Source: a bacterium
GTDB lineage: Bacteria; Pseudomonadota; Gammaproteobacteria; Burkholderiales; Burkholderiaceae_C
NCBI GenBank assembly: GCA_030824555.1
Contig: JAVBXK010000024.1
Coordinates: 1 to 50,381, forward strand
Direction: 5' to 3'
Length of the DNA stretch: 50,381 nt
The translations under genes and the position numbers were made by a program. Under the pieces are notes generated by a model, which searched no databases, was not told the origin of the DNA, and saw only the letters and a program-made list of their open reading frames with translations. Positions 41,730-50,381 of this stretch are shown piece by piece (position 1 is the first letter of the stretch; each line of letters begins with the position of its first letter).

Positions 41730-42494
41730 ATGGTGACATTGAATGCAGATATTGGCGAAGGTTATGGCCGCTTCAACATTGGAATGGATGCTGAATTGTT
41801 GAAGTTGATCAATTCCTGCAACATTGCCTGCGGCATGCACGCAGGAGATCCGACAGTCATGCACAACGCCTTGAAAGCCGCGATACGAAACAACGTTTCG
41901 ATCGGTGCTCATCCCGGTTTCAATGATTTGTGGGGATTTGGACGGCGCGCCATCATCATGGACTCAAATGACGTCCACCACATGGTGGCGTATCAGATTG
42001 CAGCCCTCACGGGCATGGCCCGAGCGGTGGGGGCAAGGGTGTCACATGTCAAACCACACGGTGCGTTGTACACCATGGCACATGTACGGGAAGACTATGC
42101 AACCGCTGTCGCTTTGGCTGTGCGGGACATTGATGACCGTTTGCTCCTGGTCACCGGCCATGGATCCCTGGTGGCTGACGTTGCGACGGCATTGGGTTTG
42201 CGTGTGGCTTACGAGATGTGTGCGGATCGCCGGTATGCTGAAAATGGACAATTGATCTCGCGGCAATCACCGGAAGGGATCATTGCAGATCCGACCGAAG
42301 CAGCCAGGCAGGTTATTTCATTCCTGCAAAACAAAGGGATTGTCACTGCCAGCGGCCGTGTCATACCCGCAAACATTCACACCATTTGCATCCATGGTGA
42401 TCACCCGGATTGCATTGCATTTGCGACTGAAATAAGAAATGCATTGACGGGTGCCGGGATCCGGATGAAATCTTTACCTTCTCATTTTCATTGA
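41730..42494 (+). CDS. pxpA: 5-oxoprolinase subunit A (LamB/YcsF family)
   Basis: Cytoplasmic protein of 254 residues of the LamB/YcsF family. The signature segments are LNADIGEGYGRFNIGMD, INSCNIACGMHAGDP, SIGAHPGFND and VKPHGALY. PxpA acts with PxpB and PxpC to open 5-oxoproline to glutamate with ATP. Neither pxpB nor pxpC is in the window. ATG 41730 gives the standard MVTLNADIGEG start; upstream in-frame codons lack the family sequence. The gene is AT-richer than those around it. The following binding-protein gene starts immediately after its stop, suggesting one transcript for uptake and metabolism of an organic acid. Confidence 0.88.
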   Translation: MVTLNADIGEGYGRFNIGMDAELLKLINSCNIACGMHAGDPTVMHNALKAAIRNNVSIGAHPGFNDLWGFGRRAIIMDSNDVHHMVAYQIAALTGMARAVGARVSHVKPHGALYTMAHVREDYATAVALAVRDIDDRLLLVTGHGSLVADVATALGLRVAYEMCADRRYAENGQLISRQSPEGIIADPTEAARQVISFLQNKGIVTASGRVIPANIHTICIHGDHPDCIAFATEIRNALTGAGIRMKSLPSHFH

Positions 42495-43487
42495 ATGATG
42501 CACATGTCAATTGATCGCCGAAATTGCTTGAAAGCCCTGTTTGCGCTGGGCATGGCGGGTCATTGCCCAGCCTGGGCTGAGCAGTGGCCCACCAAACCCG
42601 TCAAAATCGTGGTGCCGTTCCCGCCAGGGGGCTACGCCGATGTCTATGCCCGCGTGCTGGCCGAGCACATGGCCCAAGCTTGGGGTCAGCCGGTCACGGT
42701 GGACAACCGGACTGGCGCAGGGGGCATTCTGGGGGCTTCGGCTGTGGCCACCGCACCGGGCGACGGCCACACGCTGCTCATGGGCACGGTGGGCACACAC
42801 GCCATCAACGTCACGCTGTTTCCCAAGCTGCCCTACAACCCGGTCACGCAGTTCACGCCCGTCAGCTTCATCGTGGAAGCCGAGGGTGTGCTGGTGGTGC
42901 CCACCTCGTCCCCCGCCAGATCGGCGCAGGAGCTGGTCGAACTGGCCAAGGCAAAAAAGAACCTCAGTTTTGCGTCGGCAGGCCCTGGCACCACCAGCCA
43001 CCTGGCGGGTGAACTGTTCAAACACAAGAACAAACTGGACATTACCCACGTGCCCTACAAAGGCAACAGCCCGGCTCTGGTGGACCTGATCAGTGGGCAA
43101 ACGTCCATGATGTTTGCCACGCTGCAGACCGTGTTGCCGCACCTGCAGTCCGGCAAATTGCGCGCACTGGCCGTGCTGGGTGCCCTGGGCCCGAATTCAT
43201 CCCCCATGGTCAAGGGTCTGCCTTCGCTGGCACAGTCGCCCTACATGGGGCAGGCGCTGGAAAACTGGACGGGCCTCTTCAGCGGACCGGGCACGCCCGC
43301 ACCTGTGGTGAAAAAAATCCATGCCGAGGTGCAGCGCATCCTGCAGCTGCCCCAGGTGCAGGCCCGCATGGCTGCAGAGGGCATGCGTTTCGCCCCCATG
43401 AGCAGCGATGAATTTGCCCAGTTCGTGAAAACGGAAATCTTCACCTGGCGGGACATCGTCCGCGCCTCTGGCGCGACGATGGAGTGA
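42495..43487 (+). CDS. tripartite tricarboxylate transporter binding protein (Bug/TctC family)
   Basis: Periplasmic solute-binding protein of 330 residues. The N-terminus (about 1-28) is a signal peptide with two arginines before the hydrophobic stretch (DRRNCLKALFALGMAGHCPA). The mature part has the Bug family core: KPVKIVVPFPPGGYADVYAR, VDNRTGAGGILGA and THVPYKGNSPALVDLI. Bug proteins bind carboxylates or related acids and are abundant in Burkholderiales. No TctA or TctB membrane components are adjacent. It starts directly after the pxpA stop, so its ligand may relate to oxoproline metabolism. That link is inferred. Confidence 0.9.
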   Translation: MMHMSIDRRNCLKALFALGMAGHCPAWAEQWPTKPVKIVVPFPPGGYADVYARVLAEHMAQAWGQPVTVDNRTGAGGILGASAVATAPGDGHTLLMGTVGTHAINVTLFPKLPYNPVTQFTPVSFIVEAEGVLVVPTSSPARSAQELVELAKAKKNLSFASAGPGTTSHLAGELFKHKNKLDITHVPYKGNSPALVDLISGQTSMMFATLQTVLPHLQSGKLRALAVLGALGPNSSPMVKGLPSLAQSPYMGQALENWTGLFSGPGTPAPVVKKIHAEVQRILQLPQVQARMAAEGMRFAPMSSDEFAQFVKTEIFTWRDIVRASGATME

Positions 43488-43521
43488 AGCCCACCTGAAA
43501 CACGTGGCCGCAAGGGATGGG

Positions 43522-44493
43522 CTATCCCTCGTCGGGGAGTTCGTCCTCAGGCGGGGTGGCCGCGCTCAGTCCCATCTCGCCATGCTCGCCCGCCACCAGC
43601 GACTGCACCACGCGTTTGATGCACTGCGCCACGTGCCGGGTGGCATCGGTATACGGGCGCTGACTGGCCGAGGCCAGCAGCAGCCGGGTGTGCATCACTG
43701 GGTCCGTCAACGGGCAAACCGCCAGTTGTCCCGCCTGCAGCTCCCCTTTCACGGCGGGCTGTCCCAGCACGGTGCAAGCCAGCCCGGCGGCGGTGATGTG
43801 TTTGGTCATGCTCAGGCTGTCCACCTCGTAAGCCACGTTCAAGCGAATGCCGCGCTGCTGCGCCGTCAGCTCCAGCGTGCGGCGCAAACCGTGTTGCCGG
43901 CTGGATAGCACCAGTGGCACGCGGGCCAGCCAGTCAAAAGGCATCTTCGACCCGGCCGACAGCCCTGTCGGCAGGTGACTGGGGGCAGAAATGAGCGCCA
44001 ACTGAGAGTTGGCCAGCGGCTCCAGCACGATATGGTGGGCACGCCGGGCGTCGTGCAGCACCGCCAGGTCCAGCCGGGCGTCCTGCAGCCATTCGTGGAT
44101 GTGGCCGCTGTAGCCCTCCACCACGTTGAGGCGGATGCCGGGAAACTGCTGGCGCACGGCATGGAACAGCCGCAACCCCAGAAAACTGACCGTGGTGGGG
44201 GGCATGCCCACTGCCACCTCGCCCACCACCTGTTCGCGGCTGGCCCGCATGTCGGCGCTCACCTGGTGCAGCTGCCCCAGCAACGGTTGCACCCGAGCCA
44301 CGAACTGCTGCCCTTCGGGCGTGAGCGCCACACCACGGCCATGGCGGTACAGCAGGCGCACGCCGCATTCATCTTCCAGCTTTTGCACCTGCCTGCCCAG
44401 TGACGGCTGCGCAATGCCCAGCACCGCCGCCGCACGGGAAAAGCTGCCCTGCTCGGCCACTTGCAAGAGGTACTCGATGCGTTTGAGGTTCAT
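43522..44493 (-). CDS. LysR-family transcriptional regulator
   Basis: Protein of 323 residues from ATG 44493; an upstream in-frame ATG at 44523 adds ten residues that are not typical. The winged helix-turn-helix is MNLKRIEYLLQVAEQGSFSR, then AAAVLGIAQPSLGRQVQKLE (about 1-60). The rest is the periplasmic-binding-like effector domain. It converges on the pxpA-Bug unit and probably regulates that unit or another transport gene, since LysR regulators next to Bug proteins often control them; no binding site could be identified. It is divergent from the giant surface-protein gene, with 270 bases between starts. Confidence 0.92.
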   Translation of the reverse strand: MNLKRIEYLLQVAEQGSFSRAAAVLGIAQPSLGRQVQKLEDECGVRLLYRHGRGVALTPEGQQFVARVQPLLGQLHQVSADMRASREQVVGEVAVGMPPTTVSFLGLRLFHAVRQQFPGIRLNVVEGYSGHIHEWLQDARLDLAVLHDARRAHHIVLEPLANSQLALISAPSHLPTGLSAGSKMPFDWLARVPLVLSSRQHGLRRTLELTAQQRGIRLNVAYEVDSLSMTKHITAAGLACTVLGQPAVKGELQAGQLAVCPLTDPVMHTRLLLASASQRPYTDATRHVAQCIKRVVQSLVAGEHGEMGLSAATPPEDELPDEG

Positions 44494-44677
44494 GGTGGGT
44501 GGCACCAGTTTAGCCCCGGCCACGGCCTGAACGGCACGGTTTCAGGCCCTCTTCCATGCCTGCCGGGCATAGCTGATAGAGCCCGCACAGGGCGGCGGCG
44601 AGGACCCTGTCACCGTAACCTTGTTTCAGAAAACAGCCCCTTCCAGCGCGTTGCGCAGGCACAGAGTGGGCCATCTG

Positions 44678-44736
44678 TTTTCATAGCTGCTTACGCTTAC
44701 TGATAAAGCGACAAGTGCCAAAAAGTCTCATAAAAA
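44678..44736 (+). repeat. dispersed AT-rich repeat, copy B
   Basis: TTTTCATAGCTGCTTACGCT, then TGATAAAGCG and a tail ending TCTCATAAAAA. Nearly identical to copy A at 30258-30315 in blocks and spacing. It lies 28 bases before the start of the giant DUF4347 gene. The remainder of 44494-44763 shows no gene. Confidence 0.75.
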
Positions 44737-44763
44737 TTCACACACGGGTTGCCCTGTTACACC

Positions 44764-47700
44764 ATGAACGCCGCTTCTGTTTCCCCCAACGCTTACACCG
44801 CCCATGTCTACCGTGGCCCGCAGCTGGCCGCTGCGGCCACCGCCGTTGCGCGAACCGACATCGTGTTCGTGGCCGATAACCTGACCGACTGGGCAACCCT
44901 GGCCCGTGGTGTGCCCGAAGGCACACAGGTGGTGGTGCTGGACAGCCGTGGCAACGGCCTGCAACAAATGGCCGACTGGCTGGCCACGCAGCCCGCAGGC
45001 AGTGTGGATGCCGTGCACTTGCTCAGTCACGGTGCGGCGGGACAGGTGCAACTGGGCAGCCTGGTGTTGACGGCTGACAACCTTCACACGCAGGCGAATG
45101 CATTGGCCCAAATACAGCGGTCTTTGACAGAGGATGGAGATTGGTTGCTGTACGGCTGCGATGTGGCGGCGGGTGCCCAGGGCGTTGCCCTGGTGCAGGG
45201 CCTGGCTTTGTTCAGTCGGGCAGACATTGCTGCCTCCATTGACCGCACCGGTTCCGCAGCGTTGGGTGGAAACTGGACGCTGGAGGCCACACGTGGCTCG
45301 GTGGATGCGCTGTCCGTTCAGCTGCGTGATTCGCTGACGCACTACCAGAACAGTCTGTCCACACAAGTGGCTTTCACCGGAGACACCGGCAACACCAACT
45401 CGCCCGTTGCCACCTTTGCCAGTGGCACGCCGCAGTCGTCCATTGCCATTACCGCCACTGGCGATGTACTGAATGTCGCCATGAGCGGCACAAACATGTT
45501 TCACGACACCGTTGCCAACTTCGCTGCGTTGGGCATGACGTTGCCAACCGGCAGCAGTGGGATGGTGTTCGTTTCCCAGAATGACAATTTCGTCAACAGC
45601 ATCACTTTGTCAGTGCAAGCTGGCAAGGTGTTTGACTTCGTGTCCATGCTCCTCATGGAGGCCAACGATGAAGCAGATACCTTCACGGTCACACCCAATG
45701 GCAATGCAGCCAAAAAAGTCACGCTGAGCTTTGCAGCGAATGAAACAAAAAGCGTCGACCTGAGTGCCAATACAGATTTCGACAACCTGTCCACGCTGAC
45801 CATCTCGACGGCAGACGGCAATTTCCAGGCACGGTTTGACAACATCGTGTTGGAAAACATCCGATCTCCCAACGCTGCCCCCACCCTCGGTGGCATCACG
45901 GCCTCCACCACCATCAACGACACGGCCACCGCCACACCGTTCAGCACGGTCACGGTTGGCGATGCGGATGCCGACAACGTCACCGTGTCGGTCACCTTGG
46001 ACGCAGCAGCCAAGGGCGTGTTCACCCCGACATCGTTGACCGCATCGGGCTTTACCAGCACAGGCGGTGGCGTCTACAACCTGGCCAGCACCACCGCTGC
46101 GCTGGCGCAAGCCGCCATCCGCCAGCTGGTGTTCGACCCCGCCGACAACCGTGTGGCCGCCGCGTCTACCGAAGCGACCACCTTCACCATCAGCGTCAAT
46201 GACGGGGTGAACACGGCCGTCACCAACAGCACGACCACCGTCACCGCCACCAGCGTGAACGACGCGCCCACGCTGACCGCCGTATCCACCCTGACCGGTG
46301 CCAGCGAAGACACCGCACTGGCCGTCACCTACGCCACCCTGGCCGCTGCCGCAGACGAGGCAGATGTGGACCCCGGCAGCACGCTCAGCTTCCGTGTCGA
46401 TGCCGTTTCTGCTGGCAACCTGTACACCAACAGTGGTTTGACCACGCCAGTTACGCCGGGGACCACACTGCTGGGCACCGGCGGCACCTGGTACTGGAAG
46501 CCTGCGGCGGACGCCAACGGCACCGGGGGCTCTGCCCTCAACGCGTTTACCGTCAAAGCCTGGGATGGCACCGCTGCATCGGCCACGGCCATTCAGGTCA
46601 AGTTGGATGTCACCGCCCTCAACGATGCACCCACCCGCACTGCTGGCAGCCTCACGGCGGTCAGCGTGCTGGAAGATTCGGCCAACGGTACCGCCGCCAG
46701 CCTGGGGTTGGGTGCCGTGGCCTATGGCAACGGCGGAGGGAGCGACGAGTCTGGCCAGACACTGGCGTACACCGTCACCGCCATTCCCAGCTTCATCAGC
46801 CTGTTCAAGGCCGATGGCACCACAGCCGTCACGGCCAGCAGCACCCTCACAGCAGCAGAGTTGCAGGGCCTTACATACAAAACCGTGGCCAATGCCAGCG
46901 GCACAGGCAACCTCACCTGGACCGTGGTGGACAGCGGTGGCACAGCCAATGGCGGCCAAAACACCCTGACCGAGAGCCTGGCGGTCACGGTCACCGGCGT
47001 GAACGACGCACCCACCCGAACCGCTGGCAGCCTGACGGCCGTCACCGTCAACGAAAACAGTGCCAACACCACCGCCACGACGCTGGGCCTGAGTGCCGTC
47101 ACGTATGGCAACGGCGGCGGCAGCGACGAGTCTGGCCAAGCCCTGACCTACACCATCACCGCCGTTCCCGCTTTCATCAGCCTGTTCAAAGCCGATGGCA
47201 GCACCGCCGTCACGGCCAGCAGCACCCTCACAGCGGCTGAACTGCAAGGGCTGACCTACAAGACGGTGGCCAATGAGGCTGGCACCGGCAGCATCACCTG
47301 GACGGTGACCGACAACGGCGGCACGGCAAACAGCGGGGCCAATACCCTGACCGAAAGCCTGACGTTCACGGTCAACGGTGTGCCTTTTTTCTCCTCGGGC
47401 AGCACGGGCAGCATTGCCGAGAACGCAACCATCACCACGGCCGCTTACTGGGCAGCGACGTTTGATGCGGAAAACGATGTCATGACCTATTCGCTGGGTG
47501 GCACCGATGCGAGTGACTTCGACATCCACAGCACCACTGGCAAGGTCACGTTGAAGGCATCCGCAGACTATGAAGCCAAGAGCAGCTACAGCATTCAAGT
47601 GAACGCCAGCGATGGCATGGCGAGTGTGAGCAAGGCCATCACGGTCAACGTCACCAACGTCAACGAAGCCCCTACCAACGTAGCGCTGTCGGCCAGTACC

Positions 47701-50381
47701 GTGGCCGAAAACACCTCGACCGCGAGCGCACTGACGGTGGGCGCATTGAGCAGTACCGACCCCGATGCCGGTAGCACCTTCACTTACAGCATCGTGAGCG
47801 GTGCGGACCAGGCCAGCTTCCAAATCAGTGGTGCGAACTTGCAGTTCAAGACCGGTTCCACACTGAACTACGAGGCACAGAGCAGTTATGCCGTCACGGT
47901 ACGCGCAACAGACCAGGGCGGGCTGACTTACGACAAAGCGTTCACCATCAACCTGACGGATGTGAACGAAGCGCCGACAGTGGCCAACACCATTGGCAAC
48001 CAGTCGGCCTATGCAACGCAGGCCTTCAGCTACCAGTTCGCCAGCAACACCTTTGCCGATGTGGATGCCGGACAAACACTGACCTACACCGCCACCAAGG
48101 GCGATGGCAGTGCACTGCCGACCTGGCTGTCATTCGATGGCAGCAGCCGCACCTTCAGCGGCATACCCGCCTCGGGCGATGCGGGCAGCTTCACAGTCAA
48201 GGTCACGGCCACTGACAACGGCACGGGCAGCCTGAACACGTTCACCACGTTCGACATCAATGTGGCCGCTGGCCCCACGGTCAGCGGCATCGTGCGGGCG
48301 GGTGCTGCCAGCGCCAACGTGCAGGGCAGCGCCACGTCGGTGGACTACACCGTCACGTTCAGCGAGTCGGTCACCGGGGTCACGTCAGATGACTTCAACG
48401 TCACGGGCACCGGTGGCGCCAGCGGCAACGTGTCTGGCGTGACAGGTTCGGGCACCACCTGGACGGTGACGGTCAACACACTGACCGGCGACGGCACGCT
48501 GCGGTTGGACCTGAACGGCAGTGGCACGGGCATCCAGAACGGCTCGGCAGCGGCCATCGTGGGTGGGTACACCAGCGGCCAGACCTACACGCTGGACCAC
48601 ACGCCACCCACACTGGCCATCGGCACGGTGGCCACAGACGACCGCATCAACGACACGGAAGACGAGAGCAGTGTCACGGTCAGCGGCACATCCAGTGGAG
48701 CCGATGGTCAAACGGTCTCGGTCAACGTTGGGGGCACCACCAAAACAGACACCATTGCCACAGGTGGTGCGTGGTCAGTCTCACTGAGCAGCGCCGAAGT
48801 CAAAGCCCTGAGCGAGGGCAACGTCAGCGTCACGGCAGATGTGAGCGACGCGGTGGGCAATGCCGCCACCCAGGCCAGCCAAACCGTGGTCTATGACCGC
48901 ACGGCCCCCACGCTTGCCATTGGCACGGTGGCCTCAGACGACAAGATCAACGACACCGAAGACGACAGCAGCGTCACCGTCAGTGGTACATCGAGCGGGG
49001 CCGATGGGCAGACCGTTTCCGTCAACGTCGGTGGGACAGCCAAGACGGCCACCATCGCCTCTGGCGGCGCGTGGTCTTTTTTGCTCACCAGCGGTGAAGT
49101 CAAGGCCCTCACGCCGGGCAACGTCAGCATCACCGCCAATGTGAATGACGCAGCGGGCAACGCCGCCATGCAAGCCACCTCAACGGTGGTCTACGACAGG
49201 ACCGCACCCACTGTCACCAGCATGGCAAGGCAAACACCTGCCAGCAGCCCCACGAATGCGGACACCCTGGTCTACCGCGTCACGTTCGCAGAAGCCATCT
49301 CCAACCTCGATGCTGCCGACCTCCACGTCGCAGGCACCACGGCCAGTGTCAGCAACGTGGCATCTGCCGGTGGCAATGCATACGACATCACCCTGTCTGG
49401 TGGCGACCTCGCCAACCTCACTGGCAACGTGACCCTGAGCTTTGCGGGTGGGCAGAACATCACCGATGCAGCAGGCAACGCACTGACTGCCACCACGCCC
49501 ACCGGCACCCACAACCCCACCTACGCCTTGGACAACACAGCCCCCACGCTGGCCATCAGCACCGTGGCAGGCGATGACCGGATCAACGCAACTGAAGATG
49601 ACAGTGCCGTTGCCATCGCAGGCACCACCACGGCAGAAGACGGCCAGATCGTCACGGTCCACGTCGGTGCGCTGACCAAAACAGCCACCGCTGCATCCGG
49701 CGCATGGTCTGTTTCATTGAGCAGCGGTGAAGTGCAAGGTTTGACAGCAGGCAACGTCAGCATCACGGCAGATGTCAGCGACGTGGTGGGCAACGCTGCC
49801 ACACAGGCCACCAAAACCGTGGTCTATGACACCACCGCCCCCGTATTTGCGCCCGCCACCAGCACCCCAGCCGACAACGCCACCACGTTCGGCATCGGCA
49901 GCGACATCGTCGTCAAATTCGGCGAACGCATCGATGCCAGCAGCGACCTCACCAAGGTCTACCTGAAAGACGTGGACACCGACACCCTGGTGCCCGCCAC
50001 CTTCACCCTCGACGCCGATGGCAACATCGTCATCAACCCGACCGCCAGCCTGAGCCACAGCAAAGCCTATTACGTCACCTGGGACGCCAACGCACTCAAA
50101 GACGCGGCAGGCAATATCGTTGCAGCCGTGGCAGACGAGACCACCTACAACTTCACGACCGAAGCAGAACCACCTGCTCCTGCTCCTGCTCCCGCACCTG
50201 TACCCACAACCCCAACAGTCACCACCACGGTAGATGGCACCACGGTCCAGACGCAGACGAACACGCAGACAGGCAGCGACGGGCGCACCACCACAACCAC
50301 CACCCAAACCGTGGCCCCAGTCACCCCCACCCGCCCCGAAGACCCCAACACGCCCAACAGCACATTGGCCGACATCCCACT
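44764..50381 (+). CDS. giant DUF4347 / cadherin-like / Ig-repeat surface protein, 3' end beyond window
   Basis: Open without a stop for 1872 codons to the window end. Residues about 30-195 are DUF4347 (DIVFVADNLTDWATLARGV, LLSHGAAGQVQLG, LLYGCDVAAG). A jelly-roll-like region is followed by repeat domains ending in VNDAPT or VNEAPT from about 370. Cadherin-like repeats lie about 877-1073 and a dystroglycan-type domain about 1075-1165. Ig-like repeats beginning TxPTLAI and a Big_5-like domain (about 1690-1800) come next, then a Thr-rich linker. Such proteins are usually exported by a type I system as adhesins, with C-terminal secretion repeats that would lie downstream. Start ATG 44764 follows an in-frame stop; no clear ribosome site or signal peptide is seen. 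The calls are by motif. Confidence 0.85.
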   Translation, partial: MNAASVSPNAYTAHVYRGPQLAAAATAVARTDIVFVADNLTDWATLARGVPEGTQVVVLDSRGNGLQQMADWLATQPAGSVDAVHLLSHGAAGQVQLGSLVLTADNLHTQANALAQIQRSLTEDGDWLLYGCDVAAGAQGVALVQGLALFSRADIAASIDRTGSAALGGNWTLEATRGSVDALSVQLRDSLTHYQNSLSTQVAFTGDTGNTNSPVATFASGTPQSSIAITATGDVLNVAMSGTNMFHDTVANFAALGMTLPTGSSGMVFVSQNDNFVNSITLSVQAGKVFDFVSMLLMEANDEADTFTVTPNGNAAKKVTLSFAANETKSVDLSANTDFDNLSTLTISTADGNFQARFDNIVLENIRSPNAAPTLGGITASTTINDTATATPFSTVTVGDADADNVTVSVTLDAAAKGVFTPTSLTASGFTSTGGGVYNLASTTAALAQAAIRQLVFDPADNRVAAASTEATTFTISVNDGVNTAVTNSTTTVTATSVNDAPTLTAVSTLTGASEDTALAVTYATLAAAADEADVDPGSTLSFRVDAVSAGNLYTNSGLTTPVTPGTTLLGTGGTWYWKPAADANGTGGSALNAFTVKAWDGTAASATAIQVKLDVTALNDAPTRTAGSLTAVSVLEDSANGTAASLGLGAVAYGNGGGSDESGQTLAYTVTAIPSFISLFKADGTTAVTASSTLTAAELQGLTYKTVANASGTGNLTWTVVDSGGTANGGQNTLTESLAVTVTGVNDAPTRTAGSLTAVTVNENSANTTATTLGLSAVTYGNGGGSDESGQALTYTITAVPAFISLFKADGSTAVTASSTLTAAELQGLTYKTVANEAGTGSITWTVTDNGGTANSGANTLTESLTFTVNGVPFFSSGSTGSIAENATITTAAYWAATFDAENDVMTYSLGGTDASDFDIHSTTGKVTLKASADYEAKSSYSIQVNASDGMASVSKAITVNVTNVNEAPTNVALSASTVAENTSTASALTVGALSSTDPDAGSTFTYSIVSGADQASFQISGANLQFKTGSTLNYEAQSSYAVTVRATDQGGLTYDKAFTINLTDVNEAPTVANTIGNQSAYATQAFSYQFASNTFADVDAGQTLTYTATKGDGSALPTWLSFDGSSRTFSGIPASGDAGSFTVKVTATDNGTGSLNTFTTFDINVAAGPTVSGIVRAGAASANVQGSATSVDYTVTFSESVTGVTSDDFNVTGTGGASGNVSGVTGSGTTWTVTVNTLTGDGTLRLDLNGSGTGIQNGSAAAIVGGYTSGQTYTLDHTPPTLAIGTVATDDRINDTEDESSVTVSGTSSGADGQTVSVNVGGTTKTDTIATGGAWSVSLSSAEVKALSEGNVSVTADVSDAVGNAATQASQTVVYDRTAPTLAIGTVASDDKINDTEDDSSVTVSGTSSGADGQTVSVNVGGTAKTATIASGGAWSFLLTSGEVKALTPGNVSITANVNDAAGNAAMQATSTVVYDRTAPTVTSMARQTPASSPTNADTLVYRVTFAEAISNLDAADLHVAGTTASVSNVASAGGNAYDITLSGGDLANLTGNVTLSFAGGQNITDAAGNALTATTPTGTHNPTYALDNTAPTLAISTVAGDDRINATEDDSAVAIAGTTTAEDGQIVTVHVGALTKTATAASGAWSVSLSSGEVQGLTAGNVSITADVSDVVGNAATQATKTVVYDTTAPVFAPATSTPADNATTFGIGSDIVVKFGERIDASSDLTKVYLKDVDTDTLVPATFTLDADGNIVINPTASLSHSKAYYVTWDANALKDAAGNIVAAVADETTYNFTTEAEPPAPAPAPAPVPTTPTVTTTVDGTTVQTQTNTQTGSDGRTTTTTTQTVAPVTPTRPEDPNTPNSTLADIP
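46627..47388 (+). repeat. two tandem 381-base coding repeats in the DUF4347 protein gene
   Basis: Units start at 46627 and 47008. Each encodes APTRTAGSLTAV near its start and YGNGGGSDESGQ about 30 residues later. FISLFKADG and STLTAAELQGLTYKTVAN follow. DNA identity is high, pointing to recent duplication or homogenisation of this domain. Confidence 0.85.
48601..49200 (+). repeat. two tandem 300-base Ig-like coding repeats, with a third diverged copy downstream
   Basis: Units at 48601-48900 and 48901-49200, each encoding PTLAIGTVA, SSVTVSGTSSGADGQTVSV, GGAW and VVYDRTAPT. A third unit at 49537-49833 is more diverged and is separated from these by a different domain of about 110 residues (49201-49536). 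Confidence 0.85.

Noticed and set aside
45610-48075. 821-codon open frame on the minus strand
   Set aside because: Antisense to the DUF4347 protein. It exists because the repeat-rich plus-strand codons leave few stops on the other strand. The plus frame has recognisable cadherin and Ig-like domains.

Overview
The window reads as a chromosome segment of a GC-rich betaproteobacterium, most likely a member of the Comamonadaceae (Burkholderiales). The evidence is the GC-rich codon use, the minC-minD-minE order, the brnTA remnant, the tripartite-tricarboxylate (Bug-type) binding protein, and two kinds of dispersed intergenic repeat that I associate with this family. I saw no rRNA, tRNA, CRISPR array, integrase or transposase.

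Layout. 1-4341: a tripartite efflux set (ABC ATPase, FtsX-type permease, HlyD-type adaptor). 4342-6893: an AT-richer insert that looks like an integron cassette cluster without an integrase. It has two recognisable attC sites and three cassette genes, two of which carry HEPN-type R-N-x-H motifs. 6894-10352: small housekeeping and accessory genes (cold-shock/DUF1294, SlyD-type isomerase, DUF1697, a broken brnT toxin with an intact brnA antitoxin and a palindromic promoter-operator, DUF1801). 10533-12140: a Na/Pi-cotransporter family protein.

12241-22641 is the most distinctive part. A tightly overlapping operon encodes an RsbW-type anti-sigma kinase, a membrane sensor without output domain, a SpoIIE-type phosphatase with two periplasmic sensor regions, a second outputless sensor, a sensor fused to an MFS transporter, a GNAT-like protein and an orphan periplasmic binding protein. 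A diguanylate cyclase and a STAS anti-anti-sigma protein follow. Four of these proteins share one periplasmic sensor motif at almost the same distance from their N-termini. The kinase, phosphatase and STAS protein make a complete partner-switching circuit, and c-di-GMP enzymes lie next to it: the GGDEF protein at 21415, the HD-GYP protein at 23893 and the PAS-GGDEF-EAL protein at 25188.

27744-37854 is a defence island. Type I restriction-modification genes hsdR, hsdM and hsdS are interleaved with a YhcG-type PD-(D/E)xK nuclease and a RhuM-Fic/Doc protein. An AAA ATPase-PIN nuclease pair and a STAS-like DUF4325 protein follow. A bidirectional terminator separates the island from minE, minD and minC, which run on the minus strand. 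40078-41535 holds a Spy/CpxP-like protein and a cueR-copZ copper pair with a clear CueR operator. 41730-44493 holds pxpA, a Bug-type binding protein and a LysR regulator. From 44764 to the window end one open frame encodes the first 1872 codons of a giant DUF4347/cadherin/Ig-repeat surface protein, whose 3' end lies outside the window.
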